A DNA stretch of 64,000 nt from Lonicera japonica (taxonomy: Eukaryota > Streptophyta > Magnoliopsida > Dipsacales > Caprifoliaceae): NCBI GenBank assembly GCA_021464415.1, contig JAKCWG010000730.1:36001-100000 (forward strand), written 5' to 3'. The notes beneath the pieces were generated by a model, which saw only the letters and a program-made list of their open reading frames with translations, searched no databases and was not told where the DNA came from. The position numbers and the translations under genes are program-made. Positions 1 to 10,666 of the stretch are shown here, one piece after another. Within the stretch, counting starts at the first letter, position 1. Each line of letters begins with the position of its first letter.

Positions 1-738
1 AAGCTATAGATTGATATGAGGCATCTGTGGTCAATTGATCTCCTCGGGTTATGGAATTCCTTTGAGGTTAATCTTATGGATGGTTAGAGGGGAGATCAGA
101 TAGTTGGTTAAATGGATTTCGGTAGCTAGGATAGAAGTCCTAGTGGGGTTGCTTGCACGTGGGTTTGTATTGCATTGCATTGCACGTTTTCAAACTATTA
201 CGCTAAAGTAAAGTATTTTCTATATAAAACCTATATAGTTCCCACTGAGCCCGGATTTGGTTCATCCCATTTTCTAACAATTTTGCAGGCATAGCATCTT
301 GGATGGGGTATGATGTACGTGTATAGAGGCCTCTGATGTCCACAGTCAGCGTATAGTCCTTTTTTGAGAAAGGACTACATTGTATAGTCATTTTGGTTTC
401 TATTTGATTGTAAACGGACTATGATTTGATAAACGATTTATATTGTATAATTGCATAAATGGTTTTATATATGTGGAGTTGATTTAAGCATTGTTTGATG
501 TGATTCCATTTGTATGGAAAAGTGATTTTAAATATTACATGCTAGTTTATTACCCGAACTAACTCCGCATGCCTTGGGTTCTGTAAAATGAGCTTTTAAA
601 TAGAATTACCATGTTTTATTTAAGAAAAGTTTTTAAAAGTCGTGATTTTTATATTTTTAAACCCGCCGTTGTGTACGGCATCCGTGATTAACTGGGTCCC
701 GGAGGTGAAAATCTCAAAACGGGATTCGGGGCGTCACA
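1..738 (+). mobile_element. 3' tail of a Tekay/Del-like LTR, cut by the window edge
   Basis: The sequence matches the last part of the complete LTR at 56436-60032. Both have the same block around 'cctatatagttcccactgag', a later 'ccgggtcccggaggtgaaaa' and the terminal 'ggggcgtcaca' ending at 738. The start lies outside the window, so its TSD cannot be tested. No primer binding site follows 738, so this is a 3' or solo LTR. It contains a short gcatt microsatellite near 170. No gene is seen. Confidence 0.8.
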
Positions 739-1005
739 GACTTTCTACCCAAACTTTTTACCCTGAATTTTCTACCCAGATGTTTTACACCGGACCTAGT
801 CATCCTCATCAGTTATACCTTTCGGAATTCTTAAAGACTCAGTCATCCTCGTCGGCTCGCCCTCTTCATTCGCCTACGTGCTAGTTTGTCTACCCCGCTT
901 GTTCTTTACTATAATTTCTTAACTCAAGTTACTGTTCGGTTTCACTTTTTGTTGTCCAAGCTCAGAATTCTTTCCAAGCCTTCTTGAGTTTGAGGGGATG
1001 GGGGG
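739..1005 (+). pseudogene. 3' end of a Copia internal region with polypurine tract
   Basis: The stretch lies between the Tekay-like LTR tail and a short Copia LTR. Its last about 60 bp resemble the usual end of a plant Copia polyprotein (a 'SKL...' stretch before the PPT) but with stops. It finishes in a purine run (about 988-1005) directly before the TG of the LTR, as expected for a polypurine tract. The rest of the element has been displaced or lost by the upstream LTR insertion. The family is inferred from this layout, not from a full domain. Confidence 0.5.
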
Positions 1006-1224
1006 TGTTAAATTTTATTTATTTTCTTTCTATTATTTCATTTGACAAGTTTTTTTTTTCTTTCAAGTTATATTTCTTTTCTTTCCTTATTGTATAGTAT
1101 AGTTAGGCTAAAGTTATTTCTTTGTCCTTGTCTTGTAAAGCTTTATAAATAAATCTCTCTTTATGTAATATTCAATTCACACAACCAGTTCAATAATATT
1201 TTTCTCTTTTCTATAATCTTAACA
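1006..1224 (+). mobile_element. Copia-type 3' LTR, 219 bp
   Basis: The LTR begins TGTTAA directly after a purine-rich tract and ends TTAACA, a perfect 6-bp terminal inverted repeat with TG...CA ends. The body is pyrimidine-rich. A TATA-like 'tataaataaa' lies near 1144, followed by a typical short leader. The size fits small Copia LTRs. The matching 5' LTR is not in the window. Confidence 0.65.
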
Positions 1225-1460
1225 TTCTTATCAAAATGTTTGTACATACAAGTACGGTGCTGTGTAGAGGGGCGGGGGGACAATCATCCCCCCTTGATTT
1301 TCAACTTTTTTTACAGCATATGGTGTAATTTTTGAAAAAAAATAATATAAGGATTTAGTTGCAAAAAATTATACTTCCAGGGCTATTTAAAGCTTTAAAA
1401 ATAACTCTTTTTTTTTCAACAGTCCACAGACTACACATCTTAATCTGTACTATGGAAAAT
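1225..1460. other. Unassigned spacer between Copia LTR and L1
   Basis: No gene is seen. A short G/C hairpin lies at about 1275-1293 (a G run, then 'acaatcat', then a C run). The remainder is AT-rich and ends at the L1 target-site duplication. Confidence 0.5.
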
Positions 1461-1473
1461 CCATCCTCTTAAT
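1461..1473 (+). repeat. L1 target-site duplication, left copy (13 bp)
   Basis: 'ccatcctcttaat' is repeated exactly at 15789-15801. It flanks the T-rich (minus-strand poly-A) end of the L1 here and the L1 5' end there. Confidence 0.85.
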
Positions 1474-1641
1474 CTTATTTTTTTTAATCAAAAAGGCAAA
1501 GGGCCCCTGAATATTATTAAGAAAAATAGGAAAAGAAAATTACAACTTATGAATCTGCAAAGTCGCCAGCCCAGAACGGTCTCATCTAGCAATGCCTATA
1601 ATCTTCTTTGGCAAGTTGGATCTCCTAAAATATAAAAAATT

Positions 1642-1770
1642 TTACTCCTGAACACCTAAGTTGGCAAGATAAAATGCACAACAGTTGGTTTCCCAAAATG
1701 AATGATGAATAGAAAAATTGATTTGTTGCAGTAACTTTTTAATCTCTCTAACAATGTAAGCCAAAGCCCA
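1642..1770 (-). pseudogene. L1 ORF2 RNase H domain, C-terminal end
   Basis: On the minus strand the frame continues directly from 4563 after removal of one 'gccca' copy: 'ALAYIVREIKKLLQ' followed by 'CAFYLANLGVQE'. This is the standard end of plant L1 RNase H (H/C..A..LA.LG). A stop follows at 1642, then about 160 bp of 3' UTR. Confidence 0.8.
1766..1770 (+). repeat. TSD 'gccca', left side of composite 1
   Basis: Repeated at 4563-4567. The pair encloses the entire 1771-4562 composite, and removing one copy restores the L1 RNase H frame. Confidence 0.85.
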
Positions 1771-2115
1771 TGTAACGACCCAGTCGCACCTCAGTATGAT
1801 ATTGTCCACTCTGGGTAACGTCCAGCCCCGCCTCAGCCCCGGAACATCTACCCTCACGGTTTTGTTTCTGGGAGCTCACGACCAGCTTCCCAGGGGGTCA
1901 CCCGTCCTAGGATTGCTCTGACCCTCTACTCGCTTAACTTCGGAGTTCTTATGGGATCCAAAACCAATGAGCCCCCAAAAGGCCTCGTACTTAATTAGCG
2001 ACCATTTCTTACATATATGGGTCTCCAAGGATCCCCCATCTTCCGATGTTGGATGCCCCCTTTGAACTACAATTCCTCCTCCCAAGGGAGTACTCATCAC
2101 TCGCAGGGCATCACA
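1771..2115 (-). mobile_element. Cassandra TRIM 3' LTR (composite 1)
   Basis: On the plus strand it reads TGTAACGACC ... GCATCACA. On the minus strand it contains a 5S-rRNA-like core: 'ggatcccata', 'agaactccgaagttaagcg', then 'gggtgaccccctgggaag'. That marks Cassandra, the TRIM whose LTR carries a 5S rRNA segment with its internal pol III promoter. Compared with the young copy at 16238 it is diverged, including in the A-box-side segment. It is followed by the PPT (purine-rich on minus, 2116-2130). Confidence 0.85.
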
Positions 2116-2154
2116 TCCTTCCCCCCAAGGGAATCAATGTCCTCGTCGACACAT
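2116..2154 (-). mobile_element. Truncated Cassandra internal region (39 bp)
   Basis: This matches the first 39 bp of the about 70-bp internal region in the intact copies: PPT side, then 'cctcgtcgacaca'. It stops abruptly. The tRNA-Met primer binding site and the other LTR are missing and are replaced directly by the TG of a Tekay-like LTR at 2155. Confidence 0.8.
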
Positions 2155-2582
2155 TGTAACACCCGGTATCCTTATCTCTTGCAAATCACAATCTGTATCG
2201 TATATAAAACAGAATTTGGCTTCGGATAGCCAAATTGGATTCTAGAAAGGTTGGCATGGTTTGGAAACTTCTAAATAGTCATATTAAATTATTTAAGTGT
2301 ATTATAATGACCCTAAGTCATTTTGGGTGGTTTGGACGGAAATCGGTTCGAAAATCACAAGTTTCGATCATACGCGATTAATGATTTTTGCTCGACTTTG
2401 AAAGTCCATGTCTTCTTCATCCAAACTCAAAATGAGTCCCTGTTTTTGTCCATGTCTTCATATCAATCCCTTCTACAACTTTTATGTTTTGGCCGAGACC
2501 CAATTCTAACCCCTTGATGCCCAAAAGTGGGTGCGAAGTCAAGCTGTTGACCAGAAAGCTAAAGAAGGAAAAATATAGCCAT

Positions 2583-2649
2583 GTAGTCGACTACGTGGCA
2601 GTTGGGGGACTCGACTATGTAGTCGACTCCATGAGAAGATGCGGTCGAC
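2583..2649. promoter_or_regulatory. Paired palindromes with GTCGAC core in a Tekay-like LTR
   Basis: GTAGTCGACTAC is perfect at 2583-2594. A second 'gtagtcgact' lies at 2619-2628, preceded by the inverted 'actcgactat', and a third 'gtcgac' lies at 2644-2649. They lie just upstream of a pyrimidine-rich leader-like stretch. The LTR at 8086 has AGTCGACT at 8514-8521 and TAGTCGACTA at 8536-8545 in the same place. A regulatory role is inferred. Confidence 0.5.
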
Positions 2650-3597
2650 TACATCTTACTGGCGAGGTTTTTTACATATCTTCTCTTCCTCCTTTCTTCA
2701 TTTTTAACCCCACCATTGGAGAGCCTTAAGAGAGGGAAATGAGGAGTGATTTGAGGGGATAAAGAAGGATCACCCAAGGCTTGTTCTTCCACACCAAATC
2801 ATCATCATCATCTTCATCCTCTCCCTCCTTTGGGTCACCATTTCTAGGGTTTTGAAGCTTCAAATTTGGGGTTTTCGTACCCGTGCTTCTTCGGCTCAAT
2901 TCTTCAGCAATTTTTCAAGGGATTGACCCTCCTAAGGTGGGAACAATAGTATTTCATCTTCTTTTTCAACCTATTGTATTTATTATATAAAAAACCTATC
3001 ATAACCTAGGGTTTCTATGCAAAATGCATGTTCATGGGGTTTTGGGATCAATTCTTCTTGATTTTTGGTTTGGTTTATGCTTTATTTGATTATATGTTAC
3101 AAATTTTATGATAAGCCCCAATTTCTATGTTGTTTTTGGTAAGATTGGTACAAAACCCTTATGTACAGATACGATAGGGTACTGTGTACTCTAACACGCA
3201 TACATACACTACTATACTTGGTTTCAAAAGTAGGCTTCGGCCTTGATTACTCCTATTAGTGATATTGTTATTATACTTTGACTGTCGGTTCATACATTAT
3301 GAGTTTTTTTACTTATTTGGCCAGTCCACAACTATGCTGGGTAGGATTGTGAGCCTTTTTGTATAAACAAAGTGTTATGGTCTTAAGGGGAGGTATATAT
3401 AGAATTGATATACTATGATAGATATGTATATATATCTACAAGTTATATCTATACCTATAGACTGTATGTATTTACATATCTACATCTATTGGAATCTACA
3501 TTCTTATGATTTCATTGACTTAATGTGTTTACTATTGTTTGGTATTGATTATCGGATGGCCACACCGTTCGTACTAGATAGATATTGGTTATTACCT

Positions 3598-3690
3598 GTA
3601 GCGTATGCCTTGGTGGCTACGTGAGTATTATTAGTAGCGTATGCCTTTGTGGCTGCGTGAGGTAGCGTATGCCTGTGTGGCTGCGTAAGG
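3598..3690 (+). repeat. About 27-bp tandem repeat inside a Tekay-like LTR
   Basis: Three imperfect copies of 'gtagcgtatgcct.tgtggctgcgt.ag' are followed by a partial 'gtagcgtctagg'. The homologous LTR at 9684-9760 has two full copies, so the array length varies between copies. Confidence 0.75.
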
Positions 3691-4562
3691 TAGCGTCTAG
3701 GTGGACCTGGTAGGTGGTCCCTGCCTTGGGCAGAAGAAACTGAGTTGCCGGCTATCTCTGTGCACAGTAGATGTATGAAAATCCTAGACGTGAGTGTGAT
3801 ATATGAGATTGATGCGATAGATCTAGTCGCAGTGTTGTGGCGTATATAATATGATGATGTATATATATATTGCTTTTCTTATACTTTGTGTTGAGGAAAT
3901 TATACATACATTACACAAAAGGTTTTCCATGCATTGGCTACTTCTTAAATGTATTATATATGTATATGTATCTACATTTGTATATATGCATTTCTTCCTA
4001 TAGATGGTTAATTACAGAGAAGCAGCAAACAAACTATTTTCAGTATAATGCATAGCATGGCATGCATAGTTTCTAATCTATTTTCTTACACAAACTCTTA
4101 TAGTTCCCACTAAGCCCGTTTGGCTCACTCCCATTTTCCAAACCTGTGTTGCAGGTATTCGTGAGATTGGTACGAGTACAAGTCTAGATAGCTCTGATGG
4201 ACTTTGATCCCCTAAGTCGTTGGGAAACGACTTGTGTACTAGTTGTTTAGTTGATATTTGTTTATGTATTATAGTGTTGTATTTTGAGATTTAGACCTCA
4301 TTGGAGGCCTTGTATACATGATCCTTCTTAAATGTGGAGTATCTATTGAATATGGATTGTATGTATATTTTAACAGGTTTTGGTATTGCTTGATAAATAA
4401 ACTCCACATACCAGAATTCCTTTTTAAATGATTTTATTACTTGAGCCTGTTTGTGGTATAAAATTCTAAGTTTTACACCTAATTACCCGTCATCGCGTAC
4501 GACTCCGTGGCTAACCGGGTCCCGGAGGTACAAACCTCTAAACGGGATTTCGGGGCGTCACA

Positions 4563-4567
4563 GCCCA
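4563..4567 (+). repeat. TSD 'gccca', right side of composite 1
   Basis: Exact match to 1766-1770. The 5-bp length is that expected for LTR-retrotransposon integrase. Confidence 0.85.
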
Positions 4568-5014
4568 ACAGACTTTGTAGTGCTCTTGCAGAATATTCAC
4601 CAACAACATCGAATCCTCTTCAATGTCAACAATAAAAATACTTTCCTGTGTGCACAAAGGAAGACCTTGCAATAAAGCTTTAGCTTCTGCAATACAGTTT
4701 GTTGTCCTACCCTAAAAATTCGCGTGAGCGAAAATAACATGCCCATCATCTCGACGAAGGATACTGCCACCTCCCCCAAGGCCTGGATTTCCTTTATAAC
4801 AACTGTCATAATTCAATTTATATAGACCCAGGCTAGGAGGAGTCCATCGCACTAGCAACCATGGTCTACCAAGAAGAGGAGGGACATTGATATTTAATTT
4901 ATTCAAAATCACATTGTCAGCCGCACACCTTTTTTGAATGACGTTGCTGCCGCTCAAAATAAGTCTAACATTATCGCAAATATTCTCCACAATCATGGAA
5001 GGTAAAATATTCAT
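4563..5014 (-). pseudogene. L1 ORF2 RNase H domain, main part
   Basis: Two frames (5014-4712 and 4809-4597) join through a frameshift. They read 'RWTPPSLGLYKLNYDSCYKGNPGLGGGGSILRR', the plant RNase H opening with its catalytic Asp (D of N-x-D), then 'KVFLCAHRKVF'. The frame that runs into 4563 has a 'VDIEEDS' core containing a second acidic site. RNase H would degrade the template RNA. The domain is cut by composite 1 and resumes at 1770. Confidence 0.75.
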
Positions 5015-5437
5015 GTTCTCAAATTTGCCCTTGTTACAGTTACACCAAAGCCCCCAACAAATGGTAGTTGGAATTAGAGAAAGTATAGCGTTAAAGCAAG
5101 GAGATCTCCATCTTTGAACCTACTAGTTGTTAACCTTATTTTGAAGAATAGAACCACCACTATGAATATCAAATAAATCTTTAAATAAAGACCATACGTA
5201 TATAGCAGTACGACTAGAAACAAAAACGTGAGAGATCGTCTCAATTTGAGCAACAAAACAACAAGAGCACTTAGAAGCCATATGAAAACCTCTGTGGGCT
5301 AAGCAATCATCAAGAGGAATGCAATTTTTGACAGCTCTCCAAAATAAAAAAGATCACTTGAGAGGAACAATGGAATGCCAAATGAAATTGGAAGTAGAAT
5401 TACCAGGCATTTTACTACGACAAAGATGCCAAGCTGA

Positions 5438-5827
5438 CTAGAGAGAAAATTTACCATCCGTATTAGTTATCCACACACATCTGTCATTATCAGAATTAAG
5501 CACCGCAGCCATTCTTCGAATCTCTTGAAGATCATGGATATTTAAAATGGGAAAGAAAATTTGCGACCAATTAGAAGAAGAAAAAGTTTTTCTCACGGTT
5601 AAGGATTGAGAAGAATCAGCGTTGATCAAATCTCCAAGCTTTTCTTCACACCACCATTTATTTTTCCAGAAGTCAATGTCCCCTATTCCTAGGATCCATT
5701 TAATACACGTTTCAGCACGATCTTTACCCCATGATATTCTCGTCCAAGTAGGAGAACCTACTTTTCTATTACCCATAGTTAAATGACGGTTATAACAATA
5801 TTTATTTCTCATAAAATTAGCCCACAA
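5438..5827 (-). pseudogene. L1 ORF2 region after RT (zinc-binding RT-like), degraded
   Basis: 'WTRISWGKDRAETCIKWILGIGDIDFWKNKWW' and 'VWITNTDGKFSL' match the order seen after RT in plant non-LTR polyproteins (W..I..G......I..G..I.FW.D.W, then D..W....G.FS). Continued sequence at 5437-5030 should hold the Cys/His zf-RVT part but is frame-broken. Its molecular role in the family is unclear. Confidence 0.7.
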
Positions 5828-5923
5828 GGAAGTAGAGGTTCAAAATTGCCACCATAGCTTTAAAGAAGAGGAGTTGACAAAATCCTCCATATTACGAATG
5901 TCAAGGCCACCTTCTTCAATAGG

Positions 5924-6212
5924 CTAACAACATTTTTTCCAAGAAACACAATGGTATTTAAAACCATTCTCTCCTTCACCCAACAAAAAATTAGCGCAAA
6001 TAGAATTTAATCGATGAAGAACGGCTTTCGAAGAAACAAGAGCAGCAAAAGTATAAATGTGAAGGCTTTGTAGCACATGATGAATAAGAATAATCATTCC
6101 CCCAATAGATAAAATCTCCGCTTTCCATCCGGCTAACTTCTTTTCAAATTTTTGAATCATGTCAGAAAAATATTCAATTCTCTTCCTGCCAGTAAAAAGA
6201 ACACACCCCAAA
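5924..6212 (-). pseudogene. L1 ORF2 reverse transcriptase, C-terminal part
   Basis: This continues the RT from 10662 once the composite 6213-10661 and one 'ccaaa' TSD are removed. It opens with a Val directly after the 'KYLG' motif. It holds 'KLAGWKAEILSIGG' and 'LILIHHVLQSL'-type sequence, the thumb/connection typical of plant L1 RT. A stop follows at 5924. Confidence 0.8.
6208..6212 (+). repeat. TSD 'ccaaa', left side of composite 2
   Basis: Matches 10662-10666. The pair encloses 6213-10661 and the L1 RT frame is continuous once one copy is removed. Confidence 0.85.
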
Positions 6213-6972
6213 TGTAAATACCCGGTCGCACTTTAGTACAATATTGTCCGCTCTGGGTAGCATCCAACCAAGCTTCAGCCCGGGATCATCTACCCTCACA
6301 GCTTTGTTTCTAAGAGCTCACGACCATCTTCCCAGGGGGTCACCCATCCTGGGATTGCTCTGGCCCTCTACTCACTTAACTTTGGAGTTCTTATGGGATC
6401 CGAAGCCAGTGAACCCCCAAAAGGCCTCGTACTTAATTAGTGACAATTTCTTACTTATATGGGTCTCCAAGGATCCCCCATTTTCTGATGTGGGATGCCC
6501 CCTTTGAACTATAATTCCACCTCCGAAGGGAGTACTCCTCGTTCGCAGGGCGTCACATCCTTCCTCCCAAGGGAATCGACATCCTCGTCGACACATCGTA
6601 CTCCGTGGAGTCCGCTCTGATACCATTTGTAATGACCCGGTCGCACCTCAGTACGATATTGTCCGCTCTGGGTAACATCCAGCCAGGCTTCAGCCCTAGA
6701 TCATCTACCCTCACAGCTTTGTTTCTGGGAGCTCACGGCCAACTTCTCAGGTGGTCTCCCATCCTGGGATTGCTCTGACCCTCTACTCGCTTAACTTCGG
6801 AGTTTTTATGGGATCCGAAACCAGTGAGCCAACAAAAGGCTTCGTACTTAATTAGTGATCATTTCTTACTTATATGGGTCTCCAAGGATCCCCCATCTTT
6901 CGATGTGGGATGCCCCCTTTGAGCTAAAATTCCTCCTCCCAAGGGAGTACTCCTCGTTCGCTGGGCGTCACA
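6213..6972 (-). mobile_element. Cassandra TRIM, complete but old (composite 2)
   Basis: LTRs lie at 6213-6557 and 6628-6972, each with the 5S-like core on the minus strand. The internal region is 6558-6627. On the minus strand the tRNA-Met primer site TGGTATCAGAGC lies next to the 6628 LTR and the purine tract lies next to 6557. The two LTRs differ at many positions (for example tgtaaatacc versus tgtaatgacc), so the copy is old. The left end is at the 'ccaaa' TSD. The right end (6972) is not followed by 'ccaaa' but by Tekay internal sequence. Confidence 0.85.
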
Positions 6973-8085
6973 ACTTCAGGCATTCTCTATAATTTAGCGA
7001 GCTCTCTGTGAGCCTATTCTCTTAGTCTAAAGTTTACTTTATGTCTACTGAAATTTCATTCTCAATTCAGGAATTCGTCTAGGCTAAGAGAAAACATTCA
7101 GGGCAAGGAATGCATTCTTTAGTATAACTACCTCTTGTATTTTGAAACGACCTCTTAAGAATTTTTAGTTCTAAATTTTGTGAGTTATTATGATTCATCT
7201 TTTAGAAATTGACCCGTGCATTTTCCTCATTTACGCGTTCCGATTGGATGGAATTGGAATCCAGTCCGAATTTCAAAGCAGGATATGGAATTTGATTTCC
7301 GTATTCAAACCCTAATGATTTTAGTCTGGTGCCTCTAACCTCTAGTAGAGCTATTTTTCTATTGGCTGGATAAGACCATAGTTATCTTAACCGAATTGGG
7401 AGAGAGAGGTTACCCATGTACCGTGTATATATCTAGCCACTAAGTTTCAGAACCACCAGTCAATCTATGATTCCTTGGAAATGGTACCTCTCCATGAGTA
7501 GTGAGACACAAAAAGCCCTTCCATATTCGAAACTTAGTGTCACCTAAGAATCTGTTTGAGGATAACTCTGGATAGAACTTCAATCACCCTGTATTTTTAG
7601 CTGATCATCCCAAGTTTCTTGAGTTAGAAACTCCTAAAGCCATTACGGGGTGAATCTTGAGCATAGTGCCTATATTGAATTGAAGAACTTGGTGGTTAGA
7701 AACTAGGTTTTTAAAGACAACATTGTGGAATTTCTCGATAAGTAGGTGAGAGAAAGAGGGTGTATAAGGAAAGTTCTATCTTCCAACACTTTGTTTATGT
7801 ATATCGGCTGGTGAAAAGCCTTCGTGTTTAGTCAATGTCTCTTTCCATTGAACCTCTTAAAGAGGTTGTGGCTTTTGAGAAAGAATGAATTAGGTAACTT
7901 TATTCATGTGATCTTTCTTCTTTATCGTTTGATAAGATGATTCTTCTTGTTCTGATCCTTAAGTTCGGAATCTTTTTCATTGGCAAGTGTAGTTTTTTCT
8001 CTTTTAAGGAAGGGAAACTATATGGGAATTCAAAAACACTATCCTACGGCAATTTTGAGGAAAACATTTCTTAAGGAGGGGAGAT
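6973..8085 (+). mobile_element. 3' internal region of a Tekay-like element with polypurine tract
   Basis: Noncoding, stop-rich sequence begins abruptly after Cassandra and ends with 'ttaaggaggggaga' at about 8071-8084, one base before the LTR TG. That is the usual polypurine tract of Del/Tekay chromoviruses. No pol motif is left. The orientation (PPT on plus) is opposite to the adjoining Cassandra. Confidence 0.65.
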
Positions 8086-10661
8086 TGTAACACCCCGTTT
8101 TCTTATCTCTTGAAAATCACGACCCATATCGCGTATAAGATAGAATTTGGCTTCGAATAGCCAAATTGGGTTTTGTAAAGGCCGACGTAGTTTGGAAACT
8201 TCCAATGAGTCATATTAATATATCTAAGTGTATTATAATGGCCATAAGTCATTTCGGGTGGATCAAACAAAAATCAGCTCGTAAATAGCAAGTTTCAATC
8301 CTACGCGATTAATGGTTTTTATCCGACTTTGGAAGACCATATCTTTTTCATCCGATCTCCAAACGAGTCCCGATTTCTTTATCTCTAGGTTTTGATCCAC
8401 TCTACAATTTTTGTGTTTTGGCCGAGACCCAATTCTCACTCCTCGATGGCCAAAATTGGGCGTGAAGTTGAGCCTGTGACCAAACAGCAAAATTGTGAGC
8501 TGTGAATAGTGGAAGTCGACTACATGGTTTTAATATAGTCGACTACTTCAATCTGGGCGAGATTTTTAAGCTTATTTCCTCCCTTTTCCTTCTCATTTTC
8601 GCCCAACCAATTGGAGAGCTTTTAGAGAGAGATTGAGGGCAATTTTATGGGGAATCTCGTGATCATCTAAGGCGATTCCTTCCGCATTACACCCACACCA
8701 AACCATCATCATCATCACCATCTTCATCATCTTCTTCCTCCTTTGGTAGCCATGGCTAGGGCTTGGAAGGAATTTTGGGTTTTTTTGCTTCTACAGCTTT
8801 CCGATTCAATTTTTCAGCGATTCTTCAAGGGACTAACCCTCAATAGGTGGGAACAATAGTATTTTAACAAGTTTTCTTACGATTACAACTTATTCATCTC
8901 AAATCAAACAAAACCTATGGATTTTTCTATAAATGCATATTGATGGGGTTTTGGGATCAATTCTTTTTGATTTTTGGTTTGGTTTATGCTCGATTTGATT
9001 ATATATTACGGATTTTATGATAAGCCCAAATTTCTATGTTGTTTGTGGTAAGATTGGTATAAAACCCTTATATGCGGATATGATAGTGAATTGTACGCTA
9101 TAGTACTCGTACTTACGAGGCTATATATGGTTTTAAAAGTATGCTCTAGCCTTGATTATTCATATCTGTGATATTGTTGTTTTACTTCGGCTAATGGCTT
9201 ATACTTTATGTGTTTTATTACTTATTTGGCCAGTTTGTAACTGTGCTGGGCAAGAGTATAACCCTTTTATGTATAAACAAAGCATTATTGCTGTAAGGGG
9301 AGGTCTATATAGAATTTATATACTATGAAAAGTATATTATATTTGGCTTTGGTGCCACGTTGATTGAAATCATATAATGCCTCCCAAATCATGATCTTTT
9401 AGCTAAGCCATTAGTTGACGGACCTGGCAAGCCTAGTTCAAGTACAACAACAATACCACTACATGTTATACAATATGCATATGTACACATATCTAGAATG
9501 GATACATATATACGGGTTTTATGAATACATGTGGAATGTATGTATATACAGATCTACATCTACTGAATTCTATATGTTCTTATGATTTCCTTTATTTGAT
9601 ACGTTTACTATCCTTTGAGTTTATTTGAATTTATTTTTGGATGGCTACACCGTTCGTACTAGATAGATATTGGTTATTACCTGTAGCGTATGCCTTGGTG
9701 GCTACGCGAGTATTATTAGTAGCGTATGCCTTTGTGGCTGCGTGAGGTAGCGTCTAGGTGGACCCGGTAGGTGGTCCCTGCCTTGGGAGCAGAAGAAACC
9801 GAGTTTGATCGCGATCCGTGTGCACACGTATGAAAATCCTAGACGTGAGTATGATATATGATTAATGTGATAGATCTAGTCACGGTGTTATGGCATATAC
9901 AGTATGATGATGTATATATACATATATTGCCTTTCTTATACTTTGGGTTGGGGACATTATATATATACATATCATGAAAGGTTTTCCGTGCATTGGCTGC
10001 TTCAGAGATGTGTTATATATATATATGTGTGTGTATTTACATTTGTATATACAAAAAGAATTTTATTTTACCCTGAGGTAATTTAGTACAAAGAAGCAGC
10101 ATATAAACTAACTATTTTTAGTATATTGCATCGCATGGCATGCATGCATGGTTTTCTAACTTATTTTCTTATATGAAAACCTTATAGTTCCCATTGAGCT
10201 CGTTTGGCTCACTCCCATTTTCCAAACCAGGTTTTGCAGGTGTTCGCTGGAATGGTACGAGCACAAGTCTAGGTAGCTCTGATGGACTCTAATCACCGAA
10301 GTCGTTAGGAAACGACTTGTGTACTAATGGTTTAGTTAATAAATTTTTATGTATTGTAGCGTTGTATTTTGATATAAGGCTTATTGAGATTGGGACCTCA
10401 TTGGAGGCTTTGTATAGTGATTTATCTTAAATGTGGAGTATCTATTGGAGTTGGATTTTATGTACATTTTTACAGGTTTTGGCTTTGCCTTATGAACAAA
10501 CTCCACATGCCTAAATTTTCTAAAATTACCGTTTTATATGGAATCCTCTTTTTTTATATATAAGTTATAATTTCTACATTAAAACCCATCGTCGCATACG
10601 ACACTGTGACCAACCGGGTCCCGGAGGTAAAATCCTCTAAACGGGATTTCGGGGCGTCACA
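8086..10661 (+). mobile_element. Tekay/Del-like 3' LTR (composite 2), 2576 bp
   Basis: Runs TGTAACACCCCG ... CGGGGCGTCACA, directly downstream of a PPT. It is collinear with 2155-4562, sharing 'tagccaaattgg', the GTCGAC palindromes at 8514-8545, the 'gtagcgtatgcct' repeats and the 'tatagttcccattgag' block. It ends at the 'ccaaa' TSD that pairs with the Cassandra end at 6213. Confidence 0.85.
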
Positions 10662-10666
10662 CCAAA
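10662..10666 (+). repeat. TSD 'ccaaa', right side of composite 2
   Basis: Exact match to 6208-6212. Confidence 0.85.

Larger units (their letters stand above)
2155..4562 (+). mobile_element. Tekay/Del-like LTR (composite 1), 2408 bp
   Basis: Runs TGTAACACCC ... CGGGGCGTCACA and aligns over its length with 8086-10661. It contains paired SalI-core palindromes (2583-2649), imperfect 27-bp tandem repeats ('gtagcgtatgcct') at 3598-3690, and the conserved 'tatagttcccact...ttgcag' block near 4100. Its left edge has no TSD of its own. The 5-bp duplication is shared with the Cassandra terminus at 1771. Confidence 0.85.
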
